The position numbers and the translations under genes were made by a program. This document shows positions 1 through 7,066 of a DNA stretch of 7,117 bases, in pieces; position 1 is the first letter of the stretch; the number at the start of each line of letters is the position of its first letter. The notes beneath the pieces were generated by a model. It made no database searches. It was not told where the DNA came from and worked only from the letters and a program-made list of their open reading frames with translations. The DNA lies in the NCBI GenBank assembly GCA_028688235.1, contig JAQTYP010000175.1, positions 1 through 7,117 on the forward strand, given 5' to 3'. The stretch is from Methylomonas sp. (GTDB lineage Bacteria; Pseudomonadota; Gammaproteobacteria; Methylococcales; Methylomonadaceae).

Positions 1-2
1 AT

Positions 3-293
3 GTCATAGCACACGATGAAATCCCGGGAAATTTATGCTTTTTCAAAACGATGACAGAAGATATTGAAAATTGTATGCGGGCTCTGAAGGTGAGCCTTGA
101 CCAGCCTGGCGAAGAGAACCAGGAACATGATCAAGTAGTTATTTCTTTACTCACTAAACTCGACTTTCTCTTTTATGATTTAGCCGATCGGGAATGGCCA
201 AGCTTGGAGCCACAAGCCTTGATCCGCGCCTATATAAAGTTGGGTTATTTCCAGAATTCCATCACGAAAAGACTGAATCCTCACCAGTCTTAA
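3..293 (+). CDS. Partial hypothetical protein, C-terminal end (5' end outside window)
   Basis: The frame is open from the left edge of the window to a TAA at 291-293, giving about 96 residues. An ATG at 51 would give an 80-residue protein, but it has no Shine-Dalgarno-like sequence before it and the frame is open upstream of it. I therefore infer that the window cuts into the 3' end of a longer gene. The product looks soluble and partly helical, with an acidic first half (many Glu, Asp and Gln), a hydrophobic stretch around LTKLDFLFYDLADREWP, and a basic tail ending NPHQS. I recognise no family. The last 32 bases overlap the end of lepA, which converges on the opposite strand. In favour of a real gene are the low-bias, protein-like composition and the lack of any other gene here; against it are the short visible length and the missing start. 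It could also be a spurious open frame. Confidence 0.42.
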   Translation, partial: VIAHDEIPGNLCFFKTMTEDIENCMRALKVSLDQPGEENQEHDQVVISLLTKLDFLFYDLADREWPSLEPQALIRAYIKLGYFQNSITKRLNPHQS

Positions 294-2073
294 GAACCGA
301 CAGGAAGGCCGATTGGGGTAACTCAACATTGCCAACCATTTTCTTCCGCTTCTTGCCTTCTTTTTGCTTTTCCAGCAATTTCCGCTTGCGCGTGATGTCG
401 CCGCCGTAACATTTTGCCGTGACGTTCTTGCGCATGGCCTTGACGGTCGAACGGGCGATGATCTTGGAGCCTATCGCCGCCTGAATCGCCACCTCGTACA
501 TTTGCCGCGGAATCAAGTCTTTCATCTTCTCCACCAAATCGCGGCCGCGGTTTTGGCTCTGATCCCTATGTACGATGATGGACAAGGCGTCGACCTTGTC
601 GCTGTTAATCAACACATCCAATTTGACCAGCGGCGCCGGATCGAAACGCAAAAACTCATAATCGAACGACGCGTAACCGCGGCTGACCGACTTCAGTCTA
701 TCGAAGAAGTCCAGAACCACCTCGCTTAACGGCAATTCGTAATTCAACGACACTTGGGCTCCGACGTATTGCATGTTCTTCTGCATGCCTCGCTTTTCTA
801 TGCACAAATTGATGACGTTGCCCAGATAGGTCTGCGGCACCAGGATGTTAGCCAAAATGATGGGTTCGCGTATCTCGGCTATCGTACCCGGTTCCGGCAA
901 TTTGGCCGGATTGTCGACCATGACGACTTCGCCGTTATGAGTTTCGACTTCATAGACTACCGTCGGCGCCGTCGTGATCAGGTCGATATTATATTCGCGC
1001 TCCAGGCGTTCCTGCACGATCTCCATGTGCAACATGCCCAGGAAGCCGCAACGAAAACCAAAGCCCAAAGCCTGCGAGGTTTCCGGCTCGTAATTCAAGG
1101 CCGAATCGTTCAACCTGAGCTTGTCCAGGGCTTCCCGCATGTCGCCGAAGTCGTCGGAACTGACGGGATACAAGCCGGCAAATACCCGCGGCTGTACTTT
1201 CTCGAACCCCGGCAGTACTTCGCCGGCCGGATTGTCGGTCAACGTGATGGTATCGCCCACCGGCGCACCGAAAATATCCTTGATGCCGGCCACGATGAAT
1301 CCTACCTCGCCGGTGTTCAATTGCTGTTTTTCGAATTGCTTAGGCGTAAATACTCCCAGCTTCTCCGCCAAATAAGACTTGCCCGTCGACATCACGGTGA
1401 TCTTCTGCTTGCGGCGCAAGCTGCCGTTGACGATGCGCACCAACGACACGACCCCCAGGTAATTGTCGAACCAGGAATCGATGATCAGCGCCTGCAACGG
1501 GCCGTCTTCGCGACCACTGGGCGCTGGGATCTTGTGAACCAATTGCTCCAGCACGGCCTCTACGTTCAATCCGGTTTTGGCGCTGATCTGACAGGCGTCG
1601 TCTGCCGGTATGCCTATCACATCCTCTATCTCGGCCATGACTCGCTCAGGCTCGGCGGACGGCAGATCGATCTTGTTCAACACGGGCATGACTTCCAGGC
1701 CCTGCTCTATCGCGGTATAGCAGTTGGCGACGCTCTGCGCCTCCACGCCTTGGGCTGCATCGACCACCAGCAAGGCGCCTTCGCAAGCCGCCAGCGAACG
1801 GGACACTTCGTAGGAAAAGTCCACATGACCTGGAGTGTCGATGAAATTGAGTTGATAAACCTCGCCGTCGCCGGCTTTGTAATCGAGGGTGACGCTTTGC
1901 GCCTTGATGGTAATGCCGCGTTCGCGCTCCAAATCCATCGAATCGAGTACTTGGGCTTCCATTTCCCTGTCGCTTAATCCCCCGCAAATTTGAATGAACC
2001 TATCCGCCAATGTCGATTTGCCGTGATCGATATGGGCGATGATGGAAAAGTTTCTAATATGTTTTTGATCCAC
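262..2073 (-). CDS. lepA: Elongation factor 4 (LepA), ribosomal back-translocase GTPase
   Basis: LepA/EF4 is a cytoplasmic translational GTPase related to EF-G. It acts on ribosomes in the post-translocation state or during initiation, and is linked to translational fidelity under ionic stress. The 603-residue product is full length (E. coli about 599) and closely resembles it throughout. GTPase motifs are in order: P-loop AHIDHGKST at residues 13-21, switch I RGITI at 52-56, DTPGH at 79-83, NKID at 133-136 and SAK at 164-166. The C-terminal EF4-specific domain is intact, including AIQAAIGSKIIARSTVKA, AKCYGGDITRKRKLL and GNVELPQSAF near the end. The start is GTG: an in-frame TAA lies immediately upstream, and the next residues match the family N-terminus (xxIRNFSIIAHIDHG). 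No good ribosome-binding site is visible. zipA lies 62 nt upstream on the same strand. The usual downstream partner lepB is absent, since the next frame is an unrelated convergent one. Confidence 0.98.
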   Translation of the reverse strand: MDQKHIRNFSIIAHIDHGKSTLADRFIQICGGLSDREMEAQVLDSMDLERERGITIKAQSVTLDYKAGDGEVYQLNFIDTPGHVDFSYEVSRSLAACEGALLVVDAAQGVEAQSVANCYTAIEQGLEVMPVLNKIDLPSAEPERVMAEIEDVIGIPADDACQISAKTGLNVEAVLEQLVHKIPAPSGREDGPLQALIIDSWFDNYLGVVSLVRIVNGSLRRKQKITVMSTGKSYLAEKLGVFTPKQFEKQQLNTGEVGFIVAGIKDIFGAPVGDTITLTDNPAGEVLPGFEKVQPRVFAGLYPVSSDDFGDMREALDKLRLNDSALNYEPETSQALGFGFRCGFLGMLHMEIVQERLEREYNIDLITTAPTVVYEVETHNGEVVMVDNPAKLPEPGTIAEIREPIILANILVPQTYLGNVINLCIEKRGMQKNMQYVGAQVSLNYELPLSEVVLDFFDRLKSVSRGYASFDYEFLRFDPAPLVKLDVLINSDKVDALSIIVHRDQSQNRGRDLVEKMKDLIPRQMYEVAIQAAIGSKIIARSTVKAMRKNVTAKCYGGDITRKRKLLEKQKEGKKRKKMVGNVELPQSAFLSVLKTGEDSVFS

Positions 2074-2084
2074 TTAATGACTAC

Positions 2085-2097
2085 TATTGTGACAATA
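2085..2097. promoter_or_regulatory. Perfect 13-bp palindrome upstream of lepA
   Basis: TATTGT and ACAATA are perfect 6-bp inverted arms around a single G. The element ends 11 nt before the lepA GTG. The one-base spacer rules out an RNA hairpin with full arms, so a dimeric DNA-binding protein would be the natural reader. On the minus strand it also contains TTGTCA, one mismatch from a -35 hexamer, but no matching -10 lies before the start. The role is unknown and chance is possible in this AT-rich gap. Confidence 0.25.
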
Positions 2098-2135
2098 TAA
2101 AGAGAGCGCCCTGCCCTCGCCGAGTTAATAAGGCC

Positions 2136-2834
2136 TTACCGGGCCAACATTTGCCGAAATTGCGCTATGGTTTCGGCCGTCAAGGGTTGCCGTTGATTAT
2201 CCCAGACCACACCATCCAGTTCGACGGCCAAGGTATCGATGGTTTCCATGAAATCGTCGAACACGGCCAAGGCATTGTCGACTTCCCGCGGCTGCATATA
2301 AAACACGATGCCGGGGCAATAGAATTCGTCCAAATTGCTATCGGGAAACGTACCTGGCTCTATCATGCTGGCGACCGCAAAATCCACCAAGCGGTTTTTG
2401 TCGATACGCTCGAAAACCTTGACGCTGCCGTACACCAGACCGGCCCGCTCGAAGGCCTCGAACAAATCTTCGCCGTTAAAACCCTCATCGGCGCGTGCAA
2501 CGATGCTGAATTCTATCAATGCCGGCAAGGCCTGCTTTGCGGCAACCGGCTTGGAAACCGGCGGATTGGGAGCTTCCTTTGGCTTGGGCTTGATCGCCTC
2601 GTCGTCCAGCATCGCATCGCCGTCGACCACGCGGTTCGGGAACATATCCATTTCATCTTCGTCTTCGTCGACTTCGAACGCCTCCTCGCCTGGAAAGTCG
2701 TATTCTGAATCTTCGTGATAATCGTCCGCCTCGCGGCGTTCGCGTAGCGACCGGAAGAAATGCCACAACAACATGCCTATCATCACCAGCATGCCGATCA
2801 AAATAATCACGACTCTCAATAATTCTTTATCCAT
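2136..2834 (-). CDS. zipA: Cell division protein ZipA
   Basis: ZipA anchors the FtsZ ring to the inner membrane early in division in Gammaproteobacteria. The 232-residue product has the expected order. A very short N-terminus is followed by one membrane helix at about residues 5-27 (LLRVVIILIGMLVMIGMLLW). Next come a basic stop-transfer patch (RSLRERR), a strongly acidic segment at 37-62, and a short Lys/Pro linker at about 82-100. The C-terminal FtsZ-binding domain spans about 104-232, with AGLVYGSVKVFER, MIEPGTF, CPGIVFYMQ and GGVVxDxQR-like DGVVWDNQRQPLT matching E. coli ZipA. It is shorter than E. coli ZipA (about 328) because the Pro/Gln linker is reduced, as in other non-enteric members. 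Its ATG overlaps the smc stop by one base (TAATG), with a GGAA ribosome-binding site inside the end of smc, so translational coupling is likely. The neighbour often found after zipA, ligA, is missing here. Confidence 0.95.
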   Translation of the reverse strand: MDKELLRVVIILIGMLVMIGMLLWHFFRSLRERREADDYHEDSEYDFPGEEAFEVDEDEDEMDMFPNRVVDGDAMLDDEAIKPKPKEAPNPPVSKPVAAKQALPALIEFSIVARADEGFNGEDLFEAFERAGLVYGSVKVFERIDKNRLVDFAVASMIEPGTFPDSNLDEFYCPGIVFYMQPREVDNALAVFDDFMETIDTLAVELDGVVWDNQRQPLTAETIAQFRQMLAR

Positions 2835-5800
2835 TAGCTTTCCGCCATGCTCACCGCTTCATCGATATCAACCGCCACCATTCGGGACACCCCAGGTTCC
2901 CTCATGGTAACACCTGCCAAATGTTTTGCAATTTCCATTGTGACCTTGTTATGGGAAATATATAAAAATTGAACCGTTTCCGACATATCCTCCACCATTT
3001 TGGAAAAACGCACGACGTTGGCATCATCGAGCGGCGCATCGACTTCGTCCAGCAGACAGAACGGCGCGGGATTCAGCTCGAAAATAGAAAATACCAAAGC
3101 CACGGCCGTCAACGCCTTCTCTCCGCCGGACAACAGATGAATGGAGCTGTTGCGTTTGCCGGGAGGACGGGCAATGATGTTGACACCGGCTTCCAGCACG
3201 TCCTGTTCGGTCAACTCCAGATAAGCCTGGCCGCCACCGAACAGGCGCGGAAACTTTTCCTGCAAGCCGCTGTTGATCTTGTCGAAGGTTTCTCTGAAAC
3301 GCTGGCGGCTTTCCCTGTCGATTTTGCTGATGGCCTGATCCAGGGTATTCAGGGCCTCGATCAAGTCGTCGTGCTGTTCGTTCAAGAACTTCATGCGCTC
3401 GGACTGGGTTTTATATTCCTCGATCGCGGTCAGATTGATGGAACCCAATTTTTCGATCTGCTCGCTCAAATCGTCGACCTTGCGCTTCCATAAGGGTTCG
3501 CCCGCCTCTGCTGGCAAATTCCGCAAAATGACCTGAGGATCGGCATCGGCCTCGCTCAACTGTTCGGCCACGGTTTGTTGCCGCACCCGACTGTCTTGCT
3601 GCTCGAAACGCACCTGATCCAGGGCCTCTTTCTGCTTTTCCAAATCGCGCTGCGTTTTCGAATACAGCTCGGCCAACTGTCCGCCGCTTTGCTCGCTGGC
3701 CTGCTGCGCTTGGCGCTCGGCAGTCAGATTGGCTTCGAACTGCTGTTTTTTGTCCTGCAACTCTTCCAGCAACATTTTTTCGTCGTCCAACGGCGACAGC
3801 GTAGTTTCCAATTTATTTTCCAGTTCGGCAATACGATCGGCCGATTGTTGGTGTTGCAATTGCAAGCGCTCTATTTGTTTGGCGGTCAAACCTTCAGAGG
3901 TTTTCAACGACTCGATCTGAGCATGCAGGCGCTGTAAATGCCGCCGCGCTTCGTCCACGGAGGCATCGGTATCTTGCTGTTGCGATTGAATCCGTTGACT
4001 CAATTGTTCCAGCCGCAGTTTTTTGTCCGCCATTTCACCCAACGCCAGCTCGGCATCCTGTTTGATCAGCTCGGCTTCGGAGATGCTTTCGGCGTTTTCG
4101 GCCAAATGCCCGCTGATTTCGACTATCTCATGATCCAGCTGCTCCACGCGGCGCTTTTGTTGTTCGAAACGAGCCGATTGCGCCGAAAATTCCGCACTCT
4201 TGGCCGAATATTCCGCGGCGAGGCGTTTTTCCTGCTGTTGGTGCTGCTCGCGATGACTTTCTGCGGTTTTCAGTTCGTGTTCGGCATCTTCCAGACGCTG
4301 TTCGTCTTCGGCTATCGCCATGAGCAATTCGCCTTGTCGCAGCTTCAACTCGCGCAATTCCTTTTCCCTGTGCAACACGCCGGCCTTGCTGTCGCTGCCA
4401 CGGCTGATCTTGATCCAATCCTTGCCCAGCCAGCTACCGTCAGGCAATACGACCGATTCGTGCGCCTGTAGCTGCATTTGCCTCGCTTGTTTCATCGATT
4501 CGGCGCAATAGATGCCGCTCAACAAGCTGGACAAATCCCAGGGACAGCGCAACTTGCCGATCAAGGCCGTCGGCCTGGCAAGTACGCCGGACTCGCCGGG
4601 CCGGGTCTCGAATACGATCAAAGATTGCTTACTCAGCTCTTGCAGCTCGCTCAGTATGCCTTCGGCACTGTCTATACATATCGCTTCCAAATAACTGCCG
4701 AGTACCGTTTCCACGGCCGTTTCCCAGCCTTCTTCGGCCTCCAAAAACTCCGCCAGCCGCGGCTGCTGCTCCAAGCCTACCTGTTCCAACCAGGCCGCCA
4801 GTTCCTTCTTGTCCTTACCCATCGCATGTTGCTGCAACAGCTCCAGCGAACTGATCTTGCCGTTGACCTTTTGCAATTCGGCGCGTCTATCATGCAATTG
4901 ATCATGCAAGCGTTTGATCTCGGGCCTCAGATCCGCGATGCGCTGCAATACGTCTTCCAACTGCCGATGCAACTGCTCGCGCTCGGCTTCTATCATTTCT
5001 ATACTGCTTTCCAGAGATTCGAGCTCGGACTGCATCCCGGCATCAGCCAAACCGCCCCTCTCGCCTTGCAATTTATCCAGGCGAGCCTGCAACTGCCGGT
5101 TTTGATTCTCCAATTGCACCAATTTAGTCCTTTGCACCTCGGCCTGTTCGCGGTAGCCCGCATTCTCCGCCAGAAAGGTTTCCCACTGTTGCTGCCACTG
5201 TTGTTTCTGCGTTTGCGCATCCTGCTGCAGCCCTAACAAATCCTCTTCCCTCGCCTTGGCGACGATCAATGTTTCCTCGGCTTCCATCAGCGTCTGGCGT
5301 ATCTCTTCCAGTTGCTGCCTGTCTAATTCACATTCAGCCTGGGCATGTTCGGCCTGTTGCTTCATGCGATTGATTTCAATCAGCGTTTCTTCGTGACTTT
5401 TTTCGCTATGCTTGATGGCCTGCTCCAAGCGGCTGACCTCGCCGACCACCGTATAATATTCTTCTTGTGTCGCATCCAGATGCTGCTGCTGGGCTTTCTG
5501 CTCGCCTCTTTTGAGTTCCATGGCTTTTTCGGTGTCGCGCAACAACACGAACAATCGGTTATGTTCTTCGGCTATCGTTTGCAGCTTGGCTTCCAGCTGT
5601 TGAGCGTTTTGTTGAAAACTCTGCCAGCGCATCGCCAGCAACTCCTGTTTGTATTGGCGCTCCTGCTTTTTCAGCTCGGTATATTTTTCGGCCTTCTCCG
5701 CTTGTTTGGACAGGTTCTTCAGCTGTTTTTCGACCTCGTCGCGCAAGTCCTCCAAACGTTCCAAATTCTCTCGAGTATGCCGCATGCGGGTTTCGGTTTC

Positions 5801-6334
5801 CGAACGGCGTTCTTTATACTTGGATATGCCGGCGGCTTCCTCGATATGCACCCTCAAGTCTTCCGGCTTGGCCTCAACCATGCGCGATATCGTGCCTTGC
5901 TCGATGATCGCATAGCTGCGGGAGCCTAGCCCCGTTCCCAAAAACAAATCGGTGATATCCTTGCGCCGACATTTGGAACCGTTCAACATGAACAGCGATT
6001 GCCCGTCCCGGCTGACTTGGCGCTTGATAGAAATGGTGGCATATTGAGCATATTCTCCGCCTGCCTTGCCCTCGCTGTTGTCGAACACCAATTCCACAAA
6101 CGCCATGCTGACAGGCTTGCGCCCCGATGAACCGTTGAAAATGACGTCGGCCATGTTGCCGCCGCGCAAATGTTTGGCCGAACTCTCGCCCATCACCCAA
6201 CGCACGGCGTCGATGATATTGGATTTGCCGCAACCGTTAGGCCCGACGATCGCGGTCAGATTGCCGCTGATCGGTATCGTGGTTGGATCGACAAAGGATT
6301 TGAAACCCGACAGTTTGATTTTTTCCAGCTTCAT
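2834..6334 (-). CDS. smc: Chromosome segregation protein SMC (condensin ATPase)
   Basis: SMC dimerises, binds ScpA and ScpB, and extrudes or tethers DNA loops to organise and segregate the chromosome. The 1166-residue product has the complete architecture. The N-terminal ATPase half has Walker A GPNGCGKS at 31-38 and the Q-loop region YAIIEQGTIS at 141-150. The first coiled coil spans about 170-505 and is very rich in Gln, Glu and Leu. The globular hinge spans about 515-650 (GWETAVETVLGSYLEAICID, then LPDGSWLGKDW). The return coiled coil spans about 655-1010. The C-terminal half has the signature LSGGE at 1068-1072, Walker B CLLDE at 1093-1097, D-loop LDDAN and switch His in ISHNK at about 1126-1130. 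It is full length with no frameshift. The ATG start gives the canonical MxLxKIKLxGFKSF N-terminus, though no strong ribosome-binding site precedes it. It is the first gene of the smc-zipA unit. MukB is ruled out by length and hinge type. Confidence 0.98.
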   Translation of the reverse strand: MKLEKIKLSGFKSFVDPTTIPISGNLTAIVGPNGCGKSNIIDAVRWVMGESSAKHLRGGNMADVIFNGSSGRKPVSMAFVELVFDNSEGKAGGEYAQYATISIKRQVSRDGQSLFMLNGSKCRRKDITDLFLGTGLGSRSYAIIEQGTISRMVEAKPEDLRVHIEEAAGISKYKERRSETETRMRHTRENLERLEDLRDEVEKQLKNLSKQAEKAEKYTELKKQERQYKQELLAMRWQSFQQNAQQLEAKLQTIAEEHNRLFVLLRDTEKAMELKRGEQKAQQQHLDATQEEYYTVVGEVSRLEQAIKHSEKSHEETLIEINRMKQQAEHAQAECELDRQQLEEIRQTLMEAEETLIVAKAREEDLLGLQQDAQTQKQQWQQQWETFLAENAGYREQAEVQRTKLVQLENQNRQLQARLDKLQGERGGLADAGMQSELESLESSIEMIEAEREQLHRQLEDVLQRIADLRPEIKRLHDQLHDRRAELQKVNGKISSLELLQQHAMGKDKKELAAWLEQVGLEQQPRLAEFLEAEEGWETAVETVLGSYLEAICIDSAEGILSELQELSKQSLIVFETRPGESGVLARPTALIGKLRCPWDLSSLLSGIYCAESMKQARQMQLQAHESVVLPDGSWLGKDWIKISRGSDSKAGVLHREKELRELKLRQGELLMAIAEDEQRLEDAEHELKTAESHREQHQQQEKRLAAEYSAKSAEFSAQSARFEQQKRRVEQLDHEIVEISGHLAENAESISEAELIKQDAELALGEMADKKLRLEQLSQRIQSQQQDTDASVDEARRHLQRLHAQIESLKTSEGLTAKQIERLQLQHQQSADRIAELENKLETTLSPLDDEKMLLEELQDKKQQFEANLTAERQAQQASEQSGGQLAELYSKTQRDLEKQKEALDQVRFEQQDSRVRQQTVAEQLSEADADPQVILRNLPAEAGEPLWKRKVDDLSEQIEKLGSINLTAIEEYKTQSERMKFLNEQHDDLIEALNTLDQAISKIDRESRQRFRETFDKINSGLQEKFPRLFGGGQAYLELTEQDVLEAGVNIIARPPGKRNSSIHLLSGGEKALTAVALVFSIFELNPAPFCLLDEVDAPLDDANVVRFSKMVEDMSETVQFLYISHNKVTMEIAKHLAGVTMREPGVSRMVAVDIDEAVSMAES

Positions 6335-6374
6335 GCAGGCTGAATGCGCTCGAGGAATATTGATGAAACCCGCT

Positions 6375-6404
6375 ATTATCGACTAAATATCAATCGGATT
6401 GGAA
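6375..6404 (-). promoter_or_regulatory. Candidate smc promoter
   Basis: On the minus strand, GATAAT (6375-6380) is a good -10 match. TTCCAA (6399-6404), 18 bp upstream, is a poor -35. The -10 lies about 40 nt before the smc ATG in the 140-nt gap after cas2, where a promoter for the smc-zipA unit is expected. The -35 is weak, so the assignment is tentative. The rest of the gap (6335-6474) holds no gene, CRISPR repeat or convincing terminator. Confidence 0.3.
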
Positions 6405-6474
6405 TGGATTTTATTCGAGCCGGAAGAAAACCCTGTTGATTTCAGCCAACAAACCCATGATCTCATTGTTGTGA

Positions 6475-6759
6475 TTAACGATTTATAATCCGATCCACGC
6501 CGCCGGTAAACAACATCACATCGTCCGGAAAAAATTGTTTACCCAAAGAGACAGTGTCGGCATTGGGGGGCAGGCGGTAACAACGCACATCGTCCTCGAC
6601 TTCCTCAATTTGTTGCTCGACGCGTTCCAGTAAGCGCAGCAAACGTGGCCGCTTCATGACCACGGTAAAAACCGAATACTGCACCGGCAAGCCCAGTTTC
6701 TTCAACATCCTATGCACCTTGCCCAACCGTCGTGGATTGGCAATGTCATAAGCATTCAT
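6475..6759 (-). CDS. cas2: CRISPR-associated protein Cas2 (orphan, shortened N-terminus)
   Basis: Cas2 is the small ferredoxin-fold protein that, as a dimer, bridges two Cas1 dimers during CRISPR spacer acquisition. Some members also have metal-dependent nuclease activity. The 94-residue product shows the diagnostic opening AYDIANPRRLGKVHR, with the conserved Asp after beta-1 (residue 5), then LGLPVQYSVFTVV and a DVRCYRLP strand. It has a normal length and C-terminus. The start is odd. Reading the frame upstream of the ATG gives Ala-Tyr-Tyr and then an in-frame TAG, and Tyr-Tyr-Met-Asn-Ala-Tyr-Asp would align with the family's first strand. About three residues of beta-1 therefore appear to have been lost. 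An AGG 8 nt before the ATG could serve as ribosome-binding site. No cas1, other cas gene or repeat array is in the window, and smc follows 140 nt downstream. It could be a functional orphan, a VapD-like RNase relative (less likely given the motifs), or a relic. Confidence 0.88.
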   Translation of the reverse strand: MNAYDIANPRRLGKVHRMLKKLGLPVQYSVFTVVMKRPRLLRLLERVEQQIEEVEDDVRCYRLPPNADTVSLGKQFFPDDVMLFTGGVDRIINR

Positions 6760-6786
6760 ATAGTAAGCCTAACCGACTATCGGCCA

Positions 6787-6945
6787 TCAGCTTACGGACA
6801 GCAAAAATTGATGCAAATTGTTGATCGTACTACGGAACAGCAAATATCCACGGTCTGCGCGTTGCTGAAACAACTGAGCAAAACCGACCCTGAGCAGCCA
6901 ATGAAGATGAATTTGAACAGACAGAAAGGGCAGATAAGCTGTCAT
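6787..6945 (-). CDS. Doubtful 52-residue ORF upstream of cas2
   Basis: An ATG directly after an in-frame TAA opens 52 codons that end in TGA 27 nt before the cas2 ATG, in the same reading frame as cas2. The predicted product is rich in Leu, Phe, His and Gln (MTAYLPFLSVQIHLHWLL at the start, STINNLHQFLLSVS at the end) and matches nothing I recognise, including Cas1. No ribosome-binding site is visible. The opposite strand is open in the same codon register from before 6811 to the right edge, so base composition alone may keep both frames open. It may be a small leader gene, a gene remnant or chance. Confidence 0.18.
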   Translation of the reverse strand: MTAYLPFLSVQIHLHWLLRVGFAQLFQQRADRGYLLFRSTINNLHQFLLSVS

Positions 6946-6947
6946 TT

Positions 6948-6981
6948 AAAATGTGCGATTAGCTTGCGTAATCGCACTTTT
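6948..6981. terminator. Terminator-like hairpin, symmetric on both strands
   Basis: GTGCGATTA (6953-6961) and TAATCGCAC (6969-6977) form a perfect 9-bp stem around a 7-nt loop. The stem is followed on the plus strand by TTTT (6978-6981). On the minus strand it is followed by A and then TTTT, complementary to the AAAA at 6948-6951. This is the shape of a bidirectional rho-independent terminator, though the top of the stem is AT-rich. It lies 16 nt beyond the predicted 3' end of the group II intron and just before the cas2 region, so it could end transcripts leaving the intron. Confidence 0.5.
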
Positions 6982-7000
6982 CGAAGTCAACATTCCTATC

Positions 7001-7032
7001 GGGTCAGAGGAAGCCGAAGCCTCCGTCTGCCC
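7001..7032 (-). ncRNA. Group II intron domain VI with branch-point adenosine
   Basis: On the minus strand GGG-CAGA-GGAGGC pairs with GCTTCC-TCTG-CCC around a TTCG loop, giving 13 pairs (one a G-T wobble). Only two bases are unpaired: a C on the 5' side (base 7025) and an A on the 3' side (base 7004). The bulged A, three pairs from the helix base, is where the lariat branch point is expected. Such a clean fold argues that this part of the intron is under selection or recently inserted. Confidence 0.8.
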
Positions 7033-7035
7033 ACA

Positions 7036-7065
7036 GAACCGTGCGTACGGGTCCGTACACGGCTC
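7036..7065 (-). ncRNA. Group II intron domain V
   Basis: On the minus strand the element opens GAGCCGTG and closes CACGGTTC, the 8-bp lower helix of domain V, carrying the catalytic AGC triad next to its 5' end. A two-base bulge (CG) on the 3' side precedes the upper helix TACG/CGTA, which is capped by a GACC loop. The whole element is 30 nt. The textbook ai5-gamma domain V is 34 nt with a GAAA loop. The helices here are each about one pair shorter and the loop is not GNRA, which may be a class feature or a sign of decay. Confidence 0.82.
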
Positions 7066-7066
7066 G

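Noticed and set aside
198..207. CCAAGCTTGG 10-bp palindrome
   Set aside because: It lies inside the left-edge open frame with no flanking signal or second copy. A palindrome of this length is expected by chance at about this frequency.
754..1977. Long plus-strand open frame of 407 codons
   Set aside because: It lies entirely antisense to lepA, whose protein matches the family along its full length. The predicted product is an Arg/His/Gln-rich shadow with no recognisable domain.
4478..5236. Plus-strand open frame of 252 codons inside smc
   Set aside because: It is antisense to the SMC coiled coil and hinge. The Leu/Gln-rich composition is the complement of Gln/Glu/Leu coiled-coil codons.
6437..6460. 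Weak inverted repeat TGTTG/CAACA after cas2 as a terminator
   Set aside because: The stem is only five pairs and AT-rich, and the T run is interrupted and offset by GGG. It does not meet a reasonable terminator standard.
6766..6772. GCCTAAC, resembling one half of an integron attC core
   Set aside because: No matching GTTRRRY partner in the right orientation and no attC-like stem follows within the expected distance. It is probably chance.
6953..6977. 25-nt partly palindromic element near cas2 as a CRISPR repeat
   Set aside because: It occurs once only, with no second copy or spacer-sized periodicity anywhere in the window, and the T runs fit a terminator better.
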